A stretch of DNA of 64,000 nt, taken from NCBI RefSeq assembly GCF_000220835.1, contig NZ_GL985606.1, positions 604,625-668,624 of the forward strand, in the 5' to 3' direction. Shown here one piece after another: positions 1-9,512 of the stretch. The translations under genes and the position numbers were made by a program. The notes below the pieces were generated by a model, which was given only the letters and a program-made list of their open reading frames with translations, was not told the DNA's origin and did not search any database. Source of the DNA: Actinomyces sp. oral taxon 448 str. F0400. GTDB taxonomy: Bacteria > Actinomycetota > Actinomycetes > Actinomycetales > Actinomycetaceae. Each line of letters starts with the position of its first letter. The first letter of the stretch is position 1.

Positions 1-1136
<1,136 letters not shown>

Positions 1137-1261
1137 GGTTGGGTCCTGGTGGTCCTTCGTAGTCCTGGTGGCAAGTGGGATGGCCCGATGGTCTGACCGT
1201 CCTGCGGCGGTGCGGCTCGAGTCGGCGGTGCGGTTGCGCGGTGTCCTGTTCACGGTTCCGC

Positions 1262-3016
1262 TCACAGCGTCGCGCCCGATTCGCGGACCCGCCGGTCTTT
1301 GACGAGCAGGTTCATAACCCCGGTGATGGTCATGACGATGAGGATCAGGACCGTGCAGAAGGCGAAGGCGTTGCCGAAGCGTCCGGCATCGACCTCGGCG
1401 AGGATCTGCGAGGTCATGATCTTCGTGTGCGGGGTCGTGATGAAGATGATCGGTGACAGAGTCGTCATCGACCGGGAGAAGGCGTAGGTCAGGCCCGCCA
1501 GGAAGGCGGGACGGATGAGCGGGAGGGTGACCCGGCGGAATGTGGCCAGCCCCGAGGCGCCCAGGGATGTGGACGCCTCGTCGATCGCCTTGTCGATCTG
1601 GTGCAGGCTGGCCACGCCCGAGCGCTGCCCGGCCGGCGTCGAGCGGGCTACGTAGACCATGACGATGGCGATGGCGCCGGCTGCGACCGCACCGCCTCCG
1701 GCCAGCGGCGGGATGACGTTGATCGGGCCGATGGCCACCGGCACGTTGTAGGTCACCAGGTAGCCGATGCCGATGACGGTGCCGGGCACGGCCAGGCCGA
1801 GCATGCCGATGAAGTCCATGATCCCGGCGCCGCGGCGCAGACGGACGACCACCAGCCAGGCGATCACCATGCCCAGGACCCCCGCGATCGGGGTGGCGAT
1901 GAGCGCCAGGATCGTGGTGTCGATCATGGCGTCGTTGCCGATTCCGGACAGGATGTAGTCGAAGTGGCGCAGCGTGAAGGAGTTGTTGACGCCGAGGATC
2001 TCCACGAATGCCCCCGCGATGACCGCGAGATAGACGATGACGACCAGAGCGAGGATGAGCACCGCCAGCGTGAGCAGCGGGATGCGGGTCCGGTTGTCGC
2101 GGATCCGCTTGACGGACCCGGCGGGCTTTCCGGTCACTGTCACTGTGGAGGTGCGCTTGGACCAATAGCGCTGGAGGAGGAAGACCAGCAGCGAGGGGAC
2201 CAGCAGCACGAGGGAGTAGGCCGCCCCGGCAGCCGTGTTGTAGTCGCCGGTGATCGCGATATAGGCCCTCGAGGCCAGCACCGTGTAGTCGCCGCCGATG
2301 ACCAGGGGGTTGGCCAGGTCCGCGATCGCCTCGACGAACAGCAGGAGGAAGGAGGCGGCAATGCCGGGGATCACCATGGGCAGGGTCACGGTGCGGAAGA
2401 TCGTCCAGCGGCTCGCCCCCAGCGAGGAGGCGGCCTCCTCCATGGCCGGGTCGAGGCTGCGGAACATGCCCAGGAGGTTCATGTACGCCACGGGGAAGAA
2501 GGACAGCGTCAGCACCAGGGTCAGTCCGCTGAGCCCGTAGATGTTCCACTCCTGACCCAGCAGCTGCTTGGAGATGATGCCGTTGCGCCCGAATAGCGTG
2601 ATCGACGCCGTCGCCACCGCGAAGGGCGGGGAGACGATGGGGATGAGGCATACGAGGTGGAACAGACGCTTCCCCCGGAAGGCGACGCGGGCCTGGACAT
2701 AGGCCAGTGCGAACCCGACGGCGGTGCCCAGCGCCCCGACCACAGCGCCGAGGACGAGCGTGTTGACCACGATGGTGCGGTTCGTCTTCGAGGAGAACAG
2801 GCCGGTGAGGACGTCGAGGCCGGACCCGGAGAAGGCCTCGGCGAGCACCCTGATGAGGGGCAGCCCGACGAGCAGGATGAGGAGGAGGGTGGCGATGCCG
2901 GTGATGGTCAGCGTCACGGGGTCCTGACGGACTTTCGTGCGGTCGCGGGACCGGCTGCGGGCGATCCCGCGACGGGGCTGCGCCGGTGCGTCGGAGGACG
3001 GGGCGGTGGCGGACAT
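1262..3016 (-). CDS. ABC transporter permease, fused two-domain FbpB/AfuB type
   Basis: A 584-residue inner-membrane permease with about twelve hydrophobic segments, made of two MetI-like halves. Each half carries an ATPase-contacting EAA loop: EEAASSLGAS in the first half and DEASTSLGAS in the second. Single-chain double permeases are typical of iron(III) (FbpB/SfuB) and phosphonate (PhnV/U-like) importers. The ATG start is preceded by GAGG. The gene lies 125 bases upstream of the ATPase and is separated from the upstream binding-protein gene by two strong stem-loops, so it may be made in smaller amounts than the binding protein. Confidence 0.9.
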   Translation of the reverse strand: MSATAPSSDAPAQPRRGIARSRSRDRTKVRQDPVTLTITGIATLLLILLVGLPLIRVLAEAFSGSGLDVLTGLFSSKTNRTIVVNTLVLGAVVGALGTAVGFALAYVQARVAFRGKRLFHLVCLIPIVSPPFAVATASITLFGRNGIISKQLLGQEWNIYGLSGLTLVLTLSFFPVAYMNLLGMFRSLDPAMEEAASSLGASRWTIFRTVTLPMVIPGIAASFLLLFVEAIADLANPLVIGGDYTVLASRAYIAITGDYNTAAGAAYSLVLLVPSLLVFLLQRYWSKRTSTVTVTGKPAGSVKRIRDNRTRIPLLTLAVLILALVVIVYLAVIAGAFVEILGVNNSFTLRHFDYILSGIGNDAMIDTTILALIATPIAGVLGMVIAWLVVVRLRRGAGIMDFIGMLGLAVPGTVIGIGYLVTYNVPVAIGPINVIPPLAGGGAVAAGAIAIVMVYVARSTPAGQRSGVASLHQIDKAIDEASTSLGASGLATFRRVTLPLIRPAFLAGLTYAFSRSMTTLSPIIFITTPHTKIMTSQILAEVDAGRFGNAFAFCTVLILIVMTITGVMNLLVKDRRVRESGATL

Positions 3017-3074
3017 GGGGCCTCGGATCAGTGGGAGGGGCGGGTCGATGGGGTCGGCGGCGGGCGGCCGTCTC

Positions 3075-3178
3075 CCGGTCGGCGACGGAATCCGTCGCTG
3101 ACCGGAGCGGCCGGGGCGGTGCGCTTGGCGAATGCGTCCGGCGCGCGGCGATCATTCCGTCCGCCGCGCACCGGACGC
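3075..3178 (-). terminator. Two stem-loops between binding-protein and permease genes (attenuator-like)
   Basis: The larger hairpin (3134-3178) has two perfect 8-bp stems, GCGTCCGG/CCGGACGC and GCGCGGCG/CGCCGCGC, separated by one mismatch, with an 11-base loop. A second hairpin (3075-3105) pairs CGGTC and GCGACGG with their complements around a 3-base loop. They start 15 bases after the binding-protein stop. No T-run follows on the minus strand, so partial termination or mRNA end protection is more likely than full termination. Confidence 0.6.
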
Positions 3179-3192
3179 CGGGTCTGGTTGAT

Positions 3193-4251
3193 CTACTCCT
3201 TGGGGGCCGTGGCGATCTCGTCGTCGAAACGGGCCGTCAGGCTCGGCTTGGCCTTCGCGGCGGCGGTGAAGTCGTAGTCCACGAGGTTGACGGAGTCCAG
3301 GTCGACCATCTTGTCGGAATGGTCGGCCTCGGGGTTGGTCAGGACCTGGTACGAGCCGACCGTCTGCCCCACGTTCTGCCCGTCGGCGGAGATCGCGAAG
3401 TCGATGTACTTCTGGGCGGCCGTCTTGTGCTTGGAGCCGTTGACCAGGGCGACGCCGCCGACCTCGTAGCCGGTGCCTTCCGAGGGGAAGGAGACGGTCA
3501 GGTCGCTCATCCCCTCCTCCTGATACTTCACGCAGTCGTGGGAGAAGACCAGCCCGACGGCGGCCTCCCCGCGCCCGGCGATCTGTCCGGGGGCGGTGCC
3601 GGACTTGGTGTACTGGAGCACGTTGGAGTGCATCCGCTGCATGTAGTCCAAACCGGCGTCCTCGCTGCCGAGACGGGTGACCTGAGTCCACAGGGTGGTG
3701 AAGGCGGTGCCGGAGGTCGAGGGGTGGGCGGTGGAGATCTGACCTTTGAGAGCCGGATCGAGCAGGTCGTCCCACGAATCGGGGGCCTGGACGCCGAGAG
3801 CGTCCAAACGGCTCTTGTTGGAGCAGAAGCCGAGGACCCCGACGTACACGCCGGTCCAGTTGCCGTCCGGGTCCTTGTACTTGTCGGGGATGGCGGCGGC
3901 CTCGGGCGAGGAGTAGGACTCAATGAGTCCCTGGTTGACGGCCTCCCCGTAACCGTCGACGGGACCGCCGTGCCACACGTCGAACTCGGGATTGTCCTTG
4001 GCGGACGCCAGGCGCGCGACCGTCTCGCCGGAGGACAGGCGCACATAGGTCGCCGGAATGCCGGTCTTCTCGGTGAAGGCGTCGGTCCAGGCCTTGCACA
4101 GGTCCTCCATGGCGCCGCACGCGATGGTGATGGGGCCGTCGTCGGCCCCGTCGGCGTCGGAGGAGTTCGTCTTGCCGGCGCATCCGGCCAGCGCGAGGCT
4201 GAAGGAGAGAGCGCCGACGAGAAGGGCGCCCGCCCTGCGATGGGAGAACAT
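3193..4251 (-). CDS. ABC transporter substrate-binding lipoprotein (iron(III)/phosphonate type)
   Basis: A 352-residue extracellular solute-binding protein. Residues 1-23 form a lipoprotein signal peptide and the lipobox LAGC places the lipidated cysteine at residue 24. The mature part resembles the PBP type 2 family of AfuA/FbpA and PhnS (ITIACGAMEDLCKAW, then GIPATYVRLSSGET, and the WDDLLDPALKGQI segment typical of this group). The ATG has AAAGG six bases upstream. It is the first gene of the importer set and lies 153 bases downstream of the response regulator. The neighbouring two-component system may control it; that is inference from adjacency. Confidence 0.88.
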   Translation of the reverse strand: MFSHRRAGALLVGALSFSLALAGCAGKTNSSDADGADDGPITIACGAMEDLCKAWTDAFTEKTGIPATYVRLSSGETVARLASAKDNPEFDVWHGGPVDGYGEAVNQGLIESYSSPEAAAIPDKYKDPDGNWTGVYVGVLGFCSNKSRLDALGVQAPDSWDDLLDPALKGQISTAHPSTSGTAFTTLWTQVTRLGSEDAGLDYMQRMHSNVLQYTKSGTAPGQIAGRGEAAVGLVFSHDCVKYQEEGMSDLTVSFPSEGTGYEVGGVALVNGSKHKTAAQKYIDFAISADGQNVGQTVGSYQVLTNPEADHSDKMVDLDSVNLVDYDFTAAAKAKPSLTARFDDEIATAPKE

Positions 4252-4326
4252 GGGGAACCTTTCGCAATGGCGGCGCCGCGTCGCGCCGCTGGTCCTATGA
4301 TCGCTCGAAAGGCGGATGCTGAGCCG

Positions 4327-4340
4327 GTCACGTCGGTGAC
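4327..4340. promoter_or_regulatory. Short palindrome upstream of the importer operon
   Basis: GTCAC-N4-GTGAC lies 76 bases upstream of the binding-protein start, in the spacer between the response regulator and the importer. It could be a response-regulator or metal-regulator site; no consensus was recognised. Confidence 0.25.
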
Positions 4341-4404
4341 GAGTGATGACAACCCTGTTATTAATCGATCGGATTGTACGTCCTCCGGCCGCCCCTCGGG
4401 CGTT

Positions 4405-5109
4405 TCAGGGTAGCCGCGGCATGGTGTAGCCCTGCCCCCGCGCGGCGACGACCAGGTCGGGGGGCGCGTTCCGGCGTCCGAGGTGGCGGCGCAGCCGGTA
4501 GACGGTGGTGCGCACCATCTCGCGCCCTCCTGCGGACTCCGCTGTTCCCCACACCTCGTTGAGCAGGTCCGCCCAGGTCAGGACGGAGCCGGCGTGCCGG
4601 GCCAGGGCGGCCAGGAGGCGGGCCTCGGTGTCGGGCAGGGGGATCGGCCGGCCCTCCCAGGCGACCTCGCCCGTGGCGGCCTGCACGCTCAGCGCTCCGT
4701 TGGATACGACGTCGCCCGTCCCCGCAGCGGTGCGGCGCACGACGGCGCTGGCTCGCAGGGCGAGTTCGCGCGGCGAGAAGGGCTTGGTGACGTAGTCGTC
4801 CGCGCCGGCCTCCAGGCCTGCGATTCGGTCCTCCTCATCCCCCAGAGCCGTCAGCAGGATGATGGGGACGGCTGCGGCGGCGCGGATCCGCCGGCACAGC
4901 TCCACCCCGCCCAGCCCTGGGAGCATGACGTCGAGCACGACCAGGTCGAATGACTCCTCACTCAGCAGCTCCCAGGCCGATTCGGCGTCGGCGGCGCTCA
5001 CGCACCGGAAGCCCTGGGTCTCCAGTGCGAAGGTGATGACGTAGCGCATCTGAGGCTCGTCATCGACGACGAGCCCCAGGGGACGCGAGGTGCCGGCGGT
5101 CGTATCCAC
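4405..5109 (-). CDS. OmpR/PhoB-family response regulator
   Basis: A 234-residue two-component response regulator. The receiver domain has the acidic pair D16-D17, the phosphoacceptor D60 (in LVVLDVMLPG) and K109 (in VTKPF). The C-terminal half is a winged helix of the OmpR/PhoB type (TVYRLRRHLG near the end). I choose the GTG at 5109 rather than the ATG at 5133 because a strong ribosome-binding site (AAGGAGG, complement of 5114-5120) sits just before the GTG and inside the longer reading. The gene follows the histidine kinase stop at once, so the two form an operon. The importer operon downstream is a plausible target. Confidence 0.9.
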   Translation of the reverse strand: MDTTAGTSRPLGLVVDDEPQMRYVITFALETQGFRCVSAADAESAWELLSEESFDLVVLDVMLPGLGGVELCRRIRAAAAVPIILLTALGDEEDRIAGLEAGADDYVTKPFSPRELALRASAVVRRTAAGTGDVVSNGALSVQAATGEVAWEGRPIPLPDTEARLLAALARHAGSVLTWADLLNEVWGTAESAGGREMVRTTVYRLRRHLGRRNAPPDLVVAARGQGYTMPRLP

Positions 5110-5139
5110 GATGCCTCCTTCCGTTCCTATCATGCCCCG

Positions 5140-6021
5140 CTATTCATGCTTCGACGCCGGGTCCGCATCGGGAGTCGTACGGCCGCCCTCGCCGGGAGAG
5201 CCCGGCTCGAGCCCGTTCGATACGGATGGGCGGATCGGCAGTGTGAGGTAGACGGAGGTCCCGCGCGAGGCCAGGGAGTCCACCAGGACGCTGCCGCCGT
5301 GCAGGGTGAGGATCTGCTTGGTGACGACCATGCCCAGTCCCACGCCGCGGCTGACAGGCGCCTCCAGGGAGTTTTGGGAGCGGAAGGGGGTGAAGAGCGC
5401 TTCGCGCTGGGCCCGTGTCATGCCGCGTCCGTTGTCGGCGACGGTGATGAGCGCGGTGTCCTCCTCGCTGCTGACCGAGATGGTGATGGTGGCGTGCTCT
5501 CCCGCGTGGCGCACGGCATTGGTCACCGTATTGGCGATCGCCTGGCGCAGGAGTCTGCGGTCGGCGACCATGCGGATGGGGGCGCCGTGCTCCTGCAATC
5601 GCATCGGTGCGGCCACGGTGCGGCGCATTTCCTGGATGAGAGTGCGCACGAGGCGGCGCAGCTCGACGGACTCCAGATGGAGGGTGAACAGCTCATGGTC
5701 CAGGCGGGCCTGGGTCAGGAAATCCTCCGCCATGCCGATGGCCTGCTCGGTGTTGTCGAGAATGGTGGCCACGAAGCGGCGCTGCACTTCGTTGAGATCG
5801 CCGGGGGTCTCCTCGGCGAGCAGCTCGGCCGAGGCGCGGATGAGGCTGAGCGGAGTGCGGATCTCGTGGGCCAGGGCGTCGCGCGGGGCTGCGTGCTCAG
5901 CGACTCGGGTGCGCAGGCGCTGCGTTTCGGCGCGCGCCAGACGGGCGCGGTGCCGGGCGATCGCGGCCAGGGCGGCGGCCGCGCCCAGAGCGAGGAGGAG
6001 CGGGAGGACGATCAGAAGCAC
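5140..6021 (-). CDS. Sensor histidine kinase, short N-terminus
   Basis: A 293-residue kinase that would phosphorylate the adjacent response regulator. One hydrophobic segment occupies roughly residues 1-24, then a linker, then the dimerisation/phosphotransfer domain with the phosphorylatable histidine H52 (ALAHEIRTPLSLIR). The HATPase domain shows the N box (NTVTNAVRHAG), G1 (DNGRGM) and G2 (GVGLGM). There is almost no extracellular sensor, so it probably senses through the membrane segment or a partner such as the transporter. The GTG start at 6021 is chosen because it opens directly into the hydrophobic segment. The reading frame stays open far upstream, but that stretch is antisense overlap with the next gene. 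No good ribosome-binding site was seen. Confidence 0.82.
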   Translation of the reverse strand: MLLIVLPLLLALGAAAALAAIARHRARLARAETQRLRTRVAEHAAPRDALAHEIRTPLSLIRASAELLAEETPGDLNEVQRRFVATILDNTEQAIGMAEDFLTQARLDHELFTLHLESVELRRLVRTLIQEMRRTVAAPMRLQEHGAPIRMVADRRLLRQAIANTVTNAVRHAGEHATITISVSSEEDTALITVADNGRGMTRAQREALFTPFRSQNSLEAPVSRGVGLGMVVTKQILTLHGGSVLVDSLASRGTSVYLTLPIRPSVSNGLEPGSPGEGGRTTPDADPASKHE

Positions 6022-6182
6022 GAGGTCAGTGTCGCAGGCGGTGGTGCAGTGGGTGCGGCCCCGGGGTCCTGGCCGGGGTCGGACCGATTGCGCGCGGGGC
6101 GCGTGGATCTTCGCCCCGCCGCCAGGATCTGCTGCCCGACGGCGCGGTCGCGTCGTCGGATGCGGCCCGGCGCCGACGCGTG

Positions 6183-8744
6183 CTACTCGGCGGCGGGATC
6201 GGGCGCCGCCCGGGTCAGCAGCCGCAGCAGGGCGATGGCTCCGGTCTTGCTCAGCGGCTCGTTGTTGTTGCCGCACTTGGGCGATTGCACGCAGCTGGGG
6301 CATCCGGTCGCGCACCCGCACCCCTCGACGACGGCGAGGGTCGTCTCCAGCCATTGGCGCCCGGCCCGGAAGCCGCGCTCGGCGAAGCCCGCGCCGCCGG
6401 CGTGGCCGTCGTGAACGAAGACCGTGGGCGCCCCCGTCTGCGAGTGCACGGCGATCGACAGGCCGCCGATGTCCCATCGGTCGCAGGTGGCCAGCAGCGG
6501 CAGCATGCTGATCGAGGCGTGCTCGGCGGCGTGCAGCGCGCCCGGCATGTCGCAGGGCGCGATCCCGGCCGCCTCGACGGCCGCCTCCGGTGCCGTCCAC
6601 CACACGGCCGCCGTCGGCAGGATATGCTCGGCCATGTCCAGCTGATGCCGGGAGACGACCTCCATCCCCGGCAGGGCGAGCCTCATGTAGCCCGTCACCC
6701 GGCTGGTGACCTCCACCGACCCGAAGGACCAGCGGATCCCGTCCGCCCACTGCCGGGTCTCGCGCTCGGCGATGATCCGCACGCTCGAGGTCGCGCACGA
6801 ACGGGTCCGATAGCCGACGGCCGCCTTCTCGGTGACGATCGCGGCCTCCTCGCTCAGCTCGTCCACGACGTAGCAGCGTCCCTGGTGGATGTAGACGGCG
6901 CCGGGATGCACGGTCGAATCCGCGGCGGCGCCGTCGACCGTGCCGACCACCGCGCCCGTGGCGGCCTCGACCACCGGCACCTCGGGCGGCCCGTCCCCGC
7001 GCAGGGCGGTCAGATCCTGCGGGCGGCCGGGCAGGGAGGCGTTCCAGTACCAGCCGGCGGGCCGGCGTCGCAGGGCGCCGCGGGCGACCAGGTCGGTCAG
7101 GAGGGACTCGTCCTCCAGGCCGAACAGGGCGATGTCGGCCTCGCGCAGGGGCGCCTCGGATGCGGCCGCGCACAGGTGAGGGGCGAGCACGTAGGGGTTG
7201 GCCGGGTCGAAGACGGTGGCCTCCGGAGCGGCGAAGACGGCCTCCGGGTGGTGGACGAGGTAGGCGTCCAGCGGGTTGTCGCTGGCGATGAGGACGGCGA
7301 CGCCGCGGTCGCCGGCCCGGCCGGCGCGCCCCGCCTGCTGGCCCAGGCTCACACGCGTTCCCGGCCAACCGGCGATGATGACGGCGTCCAGCCCGGTGAC
7401 GTCGATGCCGAGCTCGAGCGCATTGGTGGTCGCCAGGGCGCGCAGGCGCCCGCGACGCAGGTCGGACTCCAGGGCGCGGCGCTCCTCGGGCAGGTAGCCG
7501 CCCCGGTAGGCGGCCACGGTGTCGACGAGGGAGGGCAGGCGGAGCTCCAGAGTGCGGCGGGCGCGTTCGGCGACGACCTCGGCGCTGCGGCGCGAGCGCA
7601 CGAACACCAGGGCGCGAGCGCCTGCGCTCAGCAGGTCGACGAGCAGTTCGGCGGCCTCGACGACGGCGGAGCGCCGCTGCTCCGGATCCTCCGCCAGGTC
7701 GAGCGCGCCGGGGCCGGCCGGGCCCGAGCCGTTCGAGGCAGAGGCGTCGGCGGCCGGGTCCGGGGCTTCGACCCCGGGTGAGGCGGGCCCCTCCCAGACG
7801 GTCCGCGGGTCGCGCAGGGCCGGCTGCCACAGGGCGAGAATGCGTTCGCCGGCGGGGGCGGCGTCGTCGGTCACGGCGGTCACCGCCTCCGGTGCGACCC
7901 CGATGAGACGCGCGGCCGTGAGGGCGGGTTCGGCCGCCGTTGCGGAGGCGCACAGAACCGCGGGTCCGGGGGAGTCGGGGGCGAGCCGGCGGGCCAGGCG
8001 CAGGAGACGGCGGACGACGAGAGCCACGTGCGCGCCCAGGATCCCGCGGTAGGCGTGGCACTCGTCGACCACGATGTAGCGCAGCGAACGCAGGAAGCGG
8101 GTCCAGCGCTCATGGCCGGGCAGGAGGGAGAAGTGGAGGAAGTCGGGGTTGGTCAGCACGATGTCGGCGCGGGCGCGCGCCCAATCGCGTTCGGCGAGCG
8201 GAGTATCGCCGTCGCAGGTGGCGGTGCGCACGGTGCGCAGGGAGCCGGCGGGGGCGCCGGCCTCGCGCTGCACGGCTTCCAGTTCGGCGACGAGGCGGGT
8301 CAGGCAGGCGTCCTGGTCGGCGGCCAGGGCCTTGGTGGGGGAGAGGTAGAGGGTGGTGGGGCGGCGGCCGACGGCGGAGATGCGGGCGCGGGCGGTACCG
8401 GTACCGGGGACGTCGTCCGGACCGCCCTGCGCGGTCAGGTTGTCGGAGAGGGCCGGCAGCCAGGCGGCCAGGGACTTGCCGGAGCCGGTGCCGGTGGAGA
8501 TGACGGTGTGACGGCCGGCGTGCAGGGACTCCGCGGCCTCGGTCTGGTGCGTCCAGGGGCGGGCGATGCCGAGGCGGGCGCAGGCGGCGACGAGGTCGGG
8601 GTCGGCCCAGGTCGGCCAGTCGCTGTGGCGGGCGGGGCGCGCGGGGGTGCGCTGGAGGTGGACGAGCCGTTCTTCGCGCGCGCCGATGGACTCCAGGAGT
8701 CCGATGAGGTCGCGGACGGGGGCGTGGAGCGGCTGGTCGGGCAC
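6183..8744 (-). CDS. DEAD/DEAH-box helicase with C-terminal DUF1998 (MrfA/YprA-like)
   Basis: An SF2 helicase of about 853 residues. Walker A GTGSGKS is at residues 85-91, the DECH box (VVDECHAYRG) near residue 223, and the helicase C domain includes TNALELGIDVTGLD and QQAGRAGRAGD. The C-terminus carries the cysteine cluster CGCATGCPSCVQSPKC of the DUF1998/MZB zinc domain. In Bacillus subtilis this family (MrfA) acts with the exonuclease MrfB in excision repair of mitomycin damage; no MrfB-like neighbour is visible. The GTG at 8744 is chosen because the family-like sequence begins there (QPLHAPVRDLIGLLESIG); further upstream the frame is antisense filler. It appears chromosomal, just outside the defence region. 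Confidence 0.85.
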   Translation of the reverse strand: MPDQPLHAPVRDLIGLLESIGAREERLVHLQRTPARPARHSDWPTWADPDLVAACARLGIARPWTHQTEAAESLHAGRHTVISTGTGSGKSLAAWLPALSDNLTAQGGPDDVPGTGTARARISAVGRRPTTLYLSPTKALAADQDACLTRLVAELEAVQREAGAPAGSLRTVRTATCDGDTPLAERDWARARADIVLTNPDFLHFSLLPGHERWTRFLRSLRYIVVDECHAYRGILGAHVALVVRRLLRLARRLAPDSPGPAVLCASATAAEPALTAARLIGVAPEAVTAVTDDAAPAGERILALWQPALRDPRTVWEGPASPGVEAPDPAADASASNGSGPAGPGALDLAEDPEQRRSAVVEAAELLVDLLSAGARALVFVRSRRSAEVVAERARRTLELRLPSLVDTVAAYRGGYLPEERRALESDLRRGRLRALATTNALELGIDVTGLDAVIIAGWPGTRVSLGQQAGRAGRAGDRGVAVLIASDNPLDAYLVHHPEAVFAAPEATVFDPANPYVLAPHLCAAASEAPLREADIALFGLEDESLLTDLVARGALRRRPAGWYWNASLPGRPQDLTALRGDGPPEVPVVEAATGAVVGTVDGAAADSTVHPGAVYIHQGRCYVVDELSEEAAIVTEKAAVGYRTRSCATSSVRIIAERETRQWADGIRWSFGSVEVTSRVTGYMRLALPGMEVVSRHQLDMAEHILPTAAVWWTAPEAAVEAAGIAPCDMPGALHAAEHASISMLPLLATCDRWDIGGLSIAVHSQTGAPTVFVHDGHAGGAGFAERGFRAGRQWLETTLAVVEGCGCATGCPSCVQSPKCGNNNEPLSKTGAIALLRLLTRAAPDPAAE

Positions 8745-8932
8745 GGGGCCAAGTGTGCCGCAGGGCCGGGGCGGCGGGGCGGGACTGCGACCCTCCTCAG
8801 GGTGCGGGCGCGGCGTGCGGTGACACGACGGCGATCGCCGGCTGCCGGACCCTCTCCGGGGCGCGGGCGCGGCCGTGCCGCCGCCGTCGTCTCCGACGCG
8901 ACTGAGCGGATCGGTGCCGCAGCGCGCGGGTC

Positions 8933-9301
8933 TCAGTCCTCGCCGTGGATGGTGACGGCGTAGCCGTCCGGATCGGACAGGGTGAAGGTCGTTCCGAAGG
9001 GGCCCGGGACCGGGCCCTTGAGAATGGGCGTACCGAGCTCGACGAGCTTCGCGTGAAGGGTCTGGACGCCATCGCACCGGAACCACAGGCCGACGCCGGT
9101 CCCCGGTCCGGGGCCGGCGTCCAGGTCGGTGCCCGGCAGGGGCTCGCGGACGGCGAAGGGGATCGGCGTCGTGGCGAATACGACGGCTCCGGGCGGCGCC
9201 TGCGGCGCGCGGGACAGGCCGAGCCCGTCCTGGTAGAACCGGGCGGCGCGTTCGAGATCGCGCACCTGCAGGCTGACGAAGTCCGGGCCGGTGACGGTCA
9301 T
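8933..9301 (-). CDS. VOC-family (glyoxalase/bleomycin-resistance-like) protein
   Basis: A 122-residue vicinal-oxygen-chelate fold protein. It opens with FVSLQVRDLERAARFYQDGLGLSR, ends with PFGTTFTLSDPDGYAVTIHGE, and shows the expected beta-alpha-beta-beta-beta repeat pattern. Members include lactoylglutathione lyases, dioxygenases and antibiotic-binding proteins; the ligand here is unknown. The ATG is preceded by AAGGA at good spacing. It is monocistronic with its own clear promoter, which is overlapped by two copies of one palindromic operator, so it is probably induced by a small molecule through a repressor encoded elsewhere. Confidence 0.85.
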   Translation of the reverse strand: MTVTGPDFVSLQVRDLERAARFYQDGLGLSRAPQAPPGAVVFATTPIPFAVREPLPGTDLDAGPGPGTGVGLWFRCDGVQTLHAKLVELGTPILKGPVPGPFGTTFTLSDPDGYAVTIHGED

Positions 9302-9331
9302 GGTCGTGTCCTTCCGTGAGATCCATCCTCA

Positions 9332-9376
9332 ACATGTCAATATACTGACATGTAAAAGAGTGTCAACCTTCTGACA
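9332..9376 (-). promoter_or_regulatory. Sigma-70-type promoter with two identical-half-site operators for the VOC gene
   Basis: On the minus strand -35 TTGACA (9366-9361) and -10 TATATT (9344-9339) are 16 bases apart. Two palindromes with the same half-site, TGTCA-N6-TGACA, overlap them: 9335-9350 (extended to an 8-bp perfect inverted repeat, 9332-9353) over the -10, and 9361-9376 over the -35. Their centres are 26 bp apart. This is a repression architecture; the repressor is not next door. Confidence 0.75.
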
Positions 9377-9512
9377 TGGATCGTGCTGCCGTCGTTTCCG
9401 CCGGACTGGAAGTCGGCCACCACGTCCGCGCGGCGCCCCGCGCCGCTTCTTGGAGCAGGCGGCCGAGCCGGCTGCGTCGATGCTGGACGTCCGCGTGCTC
9501 GTCCCGATGCGC

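Noticed and set aside
6180-7781. Long plus-strand open frame opposite the MrfA-like helicase
   Set aside because: Antisense frame kept open by high GC at third positions; Gly/Arg/Ala-rich with no family motif, while the minus strand encodes a clear helicase.
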